Of a stretch of DNA of 16,304 bases, positions 13,709-16,304 are shown piece by piece (the stretch's first letter is position 1; every line of letters begins with the position of its first letter). The notes beneath the pieces are model-generated. The model saw nothing but the letters and a program-made list of their open reading frames with translations. It made no database searches and had not been told where the DNA came from. Both the position numbers and the translations under genes were made by a program. The DNA is from Alphaproteobacteria bacterium (lineage in GTDB: Bacteria; Pseudomonadota; Alphaproteobacteria; Micropepsales; Micropepsaceae). The stretch spans positions 1 through 16,304 of the forward strand of contig JAICVV010000010.1 of assembly GCA_025935155.1 (NCBI GenBank). The letters are read 5' to 3'.

Positions 13709-14305
13709 CTAGGTTCGGACCGCCATTTGAGGCAAGCGGGCCAACACTTCATCCGGCGTAAAGCCGAGAACAGCAAGCCGTCCACTGCGGGCCAACACTG
13801 CCAATCCGGCCAATGCCGCTGCAAACAGCAGGACATCTAATTGTCCTTCACGGCTTTCTGCCGGCGTTTCCGTCGCTTTCGACAGCGCCGCGAGCGCGGC
13901 AATGAGGTGACCGTTGAAAAGGCGTGCTGCCCTGCTTTTCGTCTGCGGGTTCAGGGCGGAAGCAGCCGCCGCCAGCGTCTCTGTGGTCGACAGAAACGCA
14001 AATGCGGCGGAAACGGCAGACCGCGGCCCGATCACCTTGCCGTCGCGCCTTGCGGTTGCCTTTACCTGGCGCGCAATCTCGGACAGATCTTCGGCAGCGA
14101 GGGCCAGCACCAGTTCGTCCTTGTTTCGAAAGTAGACGTATAGGGCAGCAGGTGCAAAACCAGCTTCCAGCGCTACGCTTCGTAAGGAGAGGCGGGCGGC
14201 ACCCTTTCGGTTGGCGACCCTTCGCGCCGCGCTCAAAATGCCGGCTCGCGTGGCCTCGCGTGCCTTCAGGCGCCGCTCGGATGGGGTTTGCAGGGCCGGG
14301 CTCAC
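13709..14305 (-). CDS. TetR-family transcriptional regulator
   Basis: A 198-residue protein from the GTG at 14305. The N-terminal helix-turn-helix region (about 18-65: ILSAARRVANRKGAARLSLRSVALEAGFAPAALYVYFRNKDELV) is the classical TetR DNA-binding domain with the YFRNKDEL signature. The rest is the helical ligand domain; no ligand can be read. The start is uncertain: the frame continues upstream to an ATG at 14407 and a GTG at 14461, but that part is AT-rich and not like a TetR N terminus, and none of the candidates has a good ribosome binding site. It is divergent from gspE and may control its own or that promoter. Confidence 0.85.
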   Translation of the reverse strand: MSPALQTPSERRLKAREATRAGILSAARRVANRKGAARLSLRSVALEAGFAPAALYVYFRNKDELVLALAAEDLSEIARQVKATARRDGKVIGPRSAVSAAFAFLSTTETLAAAASALNPQTKSRAARLFNGHLIAALAALSKATETPAESREGQLDVLLFAAALAGLAVLARSGRLAVLGFTPDEVLARLPQMAVRT

Positions 14306-14555
14306 GAGCCAGTCATAATTCGATTCGGGGAAATCCCAATTGAGGAAGCTCGCCGAAGATGGCGTCTGTAAGATATTGTTAATGTAATAGAAATTTATGC
14401 GAAACATATCGCTTATAGAATGCTCATATGACGGATGGCTGGTGGACGGAAAGTCAACCACCCGCGAATGACGGAAAAGTCAGGAGCCATGCGCAGGCAT
14501 TGGCTTGACGTTCCAGCCAGTCTGACGGCAGTGATGAGATCATCCAGGTTGGGAA
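14306..14555. promoter_or_regulatory. AT-rich divergent region between the TetR gene and gspE
   Basis: About 250 bases, with a marked AT-rich core at about 14370-14430 (TTGTTAATGTAATAG, AAATTTATG, TATAGAAT). GCGA-AACATA-TCGC at 14399-14412 is a short inverted repeat that could be a TetR operator half-pair, but the arms are only four bases. No -35/-10 pair is convincing. The bases GGTTGGGAA before 14556 serve gspE. Confidence 0.4.
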
Positions 14556-16223
14556 ATGAATACACCTAAAGGACTCGATCAGCTCGTCCTCGAGCGGGGA
14601 CTGGTAGCGCCGGAAACCTTTGCGCGTGCGCAATTGGTGCAGGAGGAAACGGGCGAGCGGCTGGACGCCGTCCTTACCCGGCTCGGCCTTGTCGCCGAGC
14701 AGACGCTTGCAAACACCATCGCAGACGCGACCGGCTTCCCCATCGCCACGCCGGAGGATTTCCCGCAGGAACCAGTCGCTGCAGAGATGATCTCCACACG
14801 TTTCTTGCGGGATGTGAAAGCAATTCCCCTGGCGCAGACGGACTCCGAGCTGCGCGTGGCGTTTACGGACCCACTGGATCCTTACCCGCTTCAGGCTTTG
14901 GGTTTTGCAGCGGATCGCAAGATCGCCCCCATGGTTGGCCGCACAAGCGATGTGGAAGCAGCGCTGGACCGGCTTTACGGCTCGGAGCAGCAGACGGACG
15001 GAGAAGACCCAAACGCTGCGGACGAAGCAGACGTCGAACGCCTGAAAGATCTCGCCAGCGATGCGCCTGTGGTGCGCCTGGTCAATGGGCTTATTACGCG
15101 GGCCTCGGAATCCCGGGCATCGGATATCCATATCGAACCGACAGACGATTCTGTGAAGGTGCGGTTCCGCATCGACGGCGCGCTCAAGGAAGTCGAAACG
15201 CTTCCCGCGCACCTGAAATCGGCTCTCATTTCCCGCATCAAGGTGATGTCGAGCCTCGACATTGCGGAGCGGCGTCTTCCCCAGGACGGCCGTCTCCGCA
15301 TCGCGGTGCGGGGCCATGAAATCGATCTTCGCGTCGCCACATCGCCGACCATTCATGGCGAGACCGTGGTGCTGCGTATTCTTGACCGCTCGAAACTGTC
15401 GCTCGATTTCAAATCCCTGGGTTTCGAGGATGCGGTCCTCGATCCCTATCTGCATGCGATCCGCCAGCCCCACGGCATTGTGCTCGTCACCGGCCCGACC
15501 GGCAGCGGCAAAACGACCACGCTTTACGCTTCGCTCGCGACGCTGAATTCGCCGGATCGCAAAATTCTCACTATTGAGGATCCGATAGAATACCGCCTTG
15601 CCGGCATCAACCAGACGCAAGTGAAACCGCAGATTGGCCTGACCTTCGCTGCCGCGCTGCGCTCCTTCCTGCGCCAGGATCCCGATGTGATGATGGTCGG
15701 CGAAATCCGCGATCTCGAAACTGCCGAGGTGGCGGTGCAATCGGCGCTCACCGGCCACACCATCCTTTCGACGCTTCACACCAACGACGCTTCGAGTACG
15801 GTTACCCGTCTGCTGGATATGGGTGTCGAGCCGTTTCTGATCACCTCGACGCTGAACGCGGTTCTCGCGCAACGTTTGGTGCGCCGCCTGTGCCCGCATT
15901 GCCGCGAGGAGTACACGCCCTCGCAAGCGGCCTTGCATGCGTTGTCGCCCGACCTGGCGGAGCGTTCTATCGAGCGCCTTTATCGTCCGAAGGGTTGTCC
16001 GGCCTGCGACGGAACAGGATTCCGCGGCCGGCTCTGCGTCACCGAGCTCCTGGAAATGACCGACGAAATAGCGCGGCTGGTGCTGGCGCGCTCAGAAGCG
16101 CGGGAAATCCAGCGCGCGGCCGTGGCAAACTCCATGCGGACGATGTTCGCGGACGGCCTGGCGAAAGCACAAAACGGGCTCACCACCATTGAAGAGGTGC
16201 TTCGCGCGACGCGCGAAGTGTAA
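14556..16223 (+). CDS. gspE: GspE/PulE-type secretion ATPase
   Basis: A 555-residue protein of normal length. The N-terminal MshEN-type domain (about 8-66) is followed by the T2SSE core. Motifs are all present: Walker A GPTGSGKT (313-320), Asp box ILTIEDPIEY (337-346), Walker B region VMMVGEIRD (378-386), and His box LTGHTILSTLHTND (398-411). A four-cysteine zinc site is formed by CPHC (446-449) and CPAC (481-484). The enzyme hydrolyses ATP at the cytoplasmic face to drive the type II secretion pseudopilus or a type IV pilus. The GspF-like start three bases downstream favours a secretion/pilus operon that runs off the window. A PilB-like role cannot be excluded. Confidence 0.93.
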   Translation: MNTPKGLDQLVLERGLVAPETFARAQLVQEETGERLDAVLTRLGLVAEQTLANTIADATGFPIATPEDFPQEPVAAEMISTRFLRDVKAIPLAQTDSELRVAFTDPLDPYPLQALGFAADRKIAPMVGRTSDVEAALDRLYGSEQQTDGEDPNAADEADVERLKDLASDAPVVRLVNGLITRASESRASDIHIEPTDDSVKVRFRIDGALKEVETLPAHLKSALISRIKVMSSLDIAERRLPQDGRLRIAVRGHEIDLRVATSPTIHGETVVLRILDRSKLSLDFKSLGFEDAVLDPYLHAIRQPHGIVLVTGPTGSGKTTTLYASLATLNSPDRKILTIEDPIEYRLAGINQTQVKPQIGLTFAAALRSFLRQDPDVMMVGEIRDLETAEVAVQSALTGHTILSTLHTNDASSTVTRLLDMGVEPFLITSTLNAVLAQRLVRRLCPHCREEYTPSQAALHALSPDLAERSIERLYRPKGCPACDGTGFRGRLCVTELLEMTDEIARLVLARSEAREIQRAAVANSMRTMFADGLAKAQNGLTTIEEVLRATREV

Positions 16224-16226
16224 CGG

Positions 16227-16304
16227 ATGGCAACGTACCGATACCGGGCAGCGACAGGTTCAGGCCAGCTGCGGACGGGAGTGCTGGAAGGCAGTTCCCG
16301 CGAC
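16227..16304 (+). CDS. gspF: Start of a GspF/PilC-type inner membrane protein, cut by window edge
   Basis: Only 26 codons are visible: MATYRYRAATGSGQLRTGVL and six more. This is the usual beginning of GspF/PilC inner membrane platform proteins (Y-x-Y-x-A, then G and a G-x-L/I-E turn). It starts three bases after the gspE stop, as expected for the operon order gspE-gspF. The rest lies outside the window. Confidence 0.8.
   Translation, partial: MATYRYRAATGSGQLRTGVLEGSSRD

Noticed and set aside
14454..15938. Leftward 494-residue frame opposite gspE
   Set aside because: gspE carries all motifs of its family on the other strand; this frame is its Arg/His-rich shadow.

Overview
The window looks like chromosomal DNA of a GC-rich alphaproteobacterium. 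The evidence is the G+C-rich coding sequence and the mix of families: a PodJ-like Sel1 protein, a DUF6356 protein, a DUF962/Mpo1-like protein, Phd and VapB-type antitoxins, and G+C-rich intergenic palindromes. A group close to Rhizomicrobium/Micropepsaceae is a guess from family resemblance; no rRNA or marker gene here can prove it.

Left part (1-3543). A leftward module encodes a membrane cytochrome b and, overlapping it by 8 bases, a Tat-exported sulfite-oxidase-fold molybdoenzyme. A small membrane protein follows. Together the first two would pass electrons between the quinone pool and a periplasmic substrate. Two rightward genes for exported proteins diverge from it: a small His/Cys-containing protein and a SYLF-domain lipid-binding protein.

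Accessory block (about 3544-6772). After a palindrome-rich intergenic stretch comes a compact rightward series: a Phd-type antitoxin, a PIN-domain toxin, two AT-richer genes that overlap each other (an unrecognised helical protein and a DUF5677 protein), and a VapB-like antitoxin with no toxin beside it. The antitoxin/toxin pair has a readable promoter with an inverted repeat over its -10. The lone antitoxin is preceded by a 13-base direct repeat at a 17-base period. Palindromic repeats lie on both sides of the block. This is the most likely place for an undescribed system: the two helical proteins read as one unit joined to a toxin-antitoxin operon.

Middle part (6773-11662). These are mostly leftward housekeeping or envelope genes: a small hypothetical protein (rightward), a membrane protein with coiled coil and Sel1 repeats (PodJ-like), a DUF962/Mpo1-like membrane protein, a CAP-domain lipoprotein, a DUF6356 protein and an exported TPR protein.

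Right part (11663-16304). A small, very basic histone-tail-like protein runs rightward toward a leftward secreted protein with a HExxE motif; a strong hairpin lies between them. A TetR-family regulator then diverges from gspE, the type II secretion/type IV pilus ATPase. gspE is followed by the start of a gspF-like gene, which is cut by the window edge.
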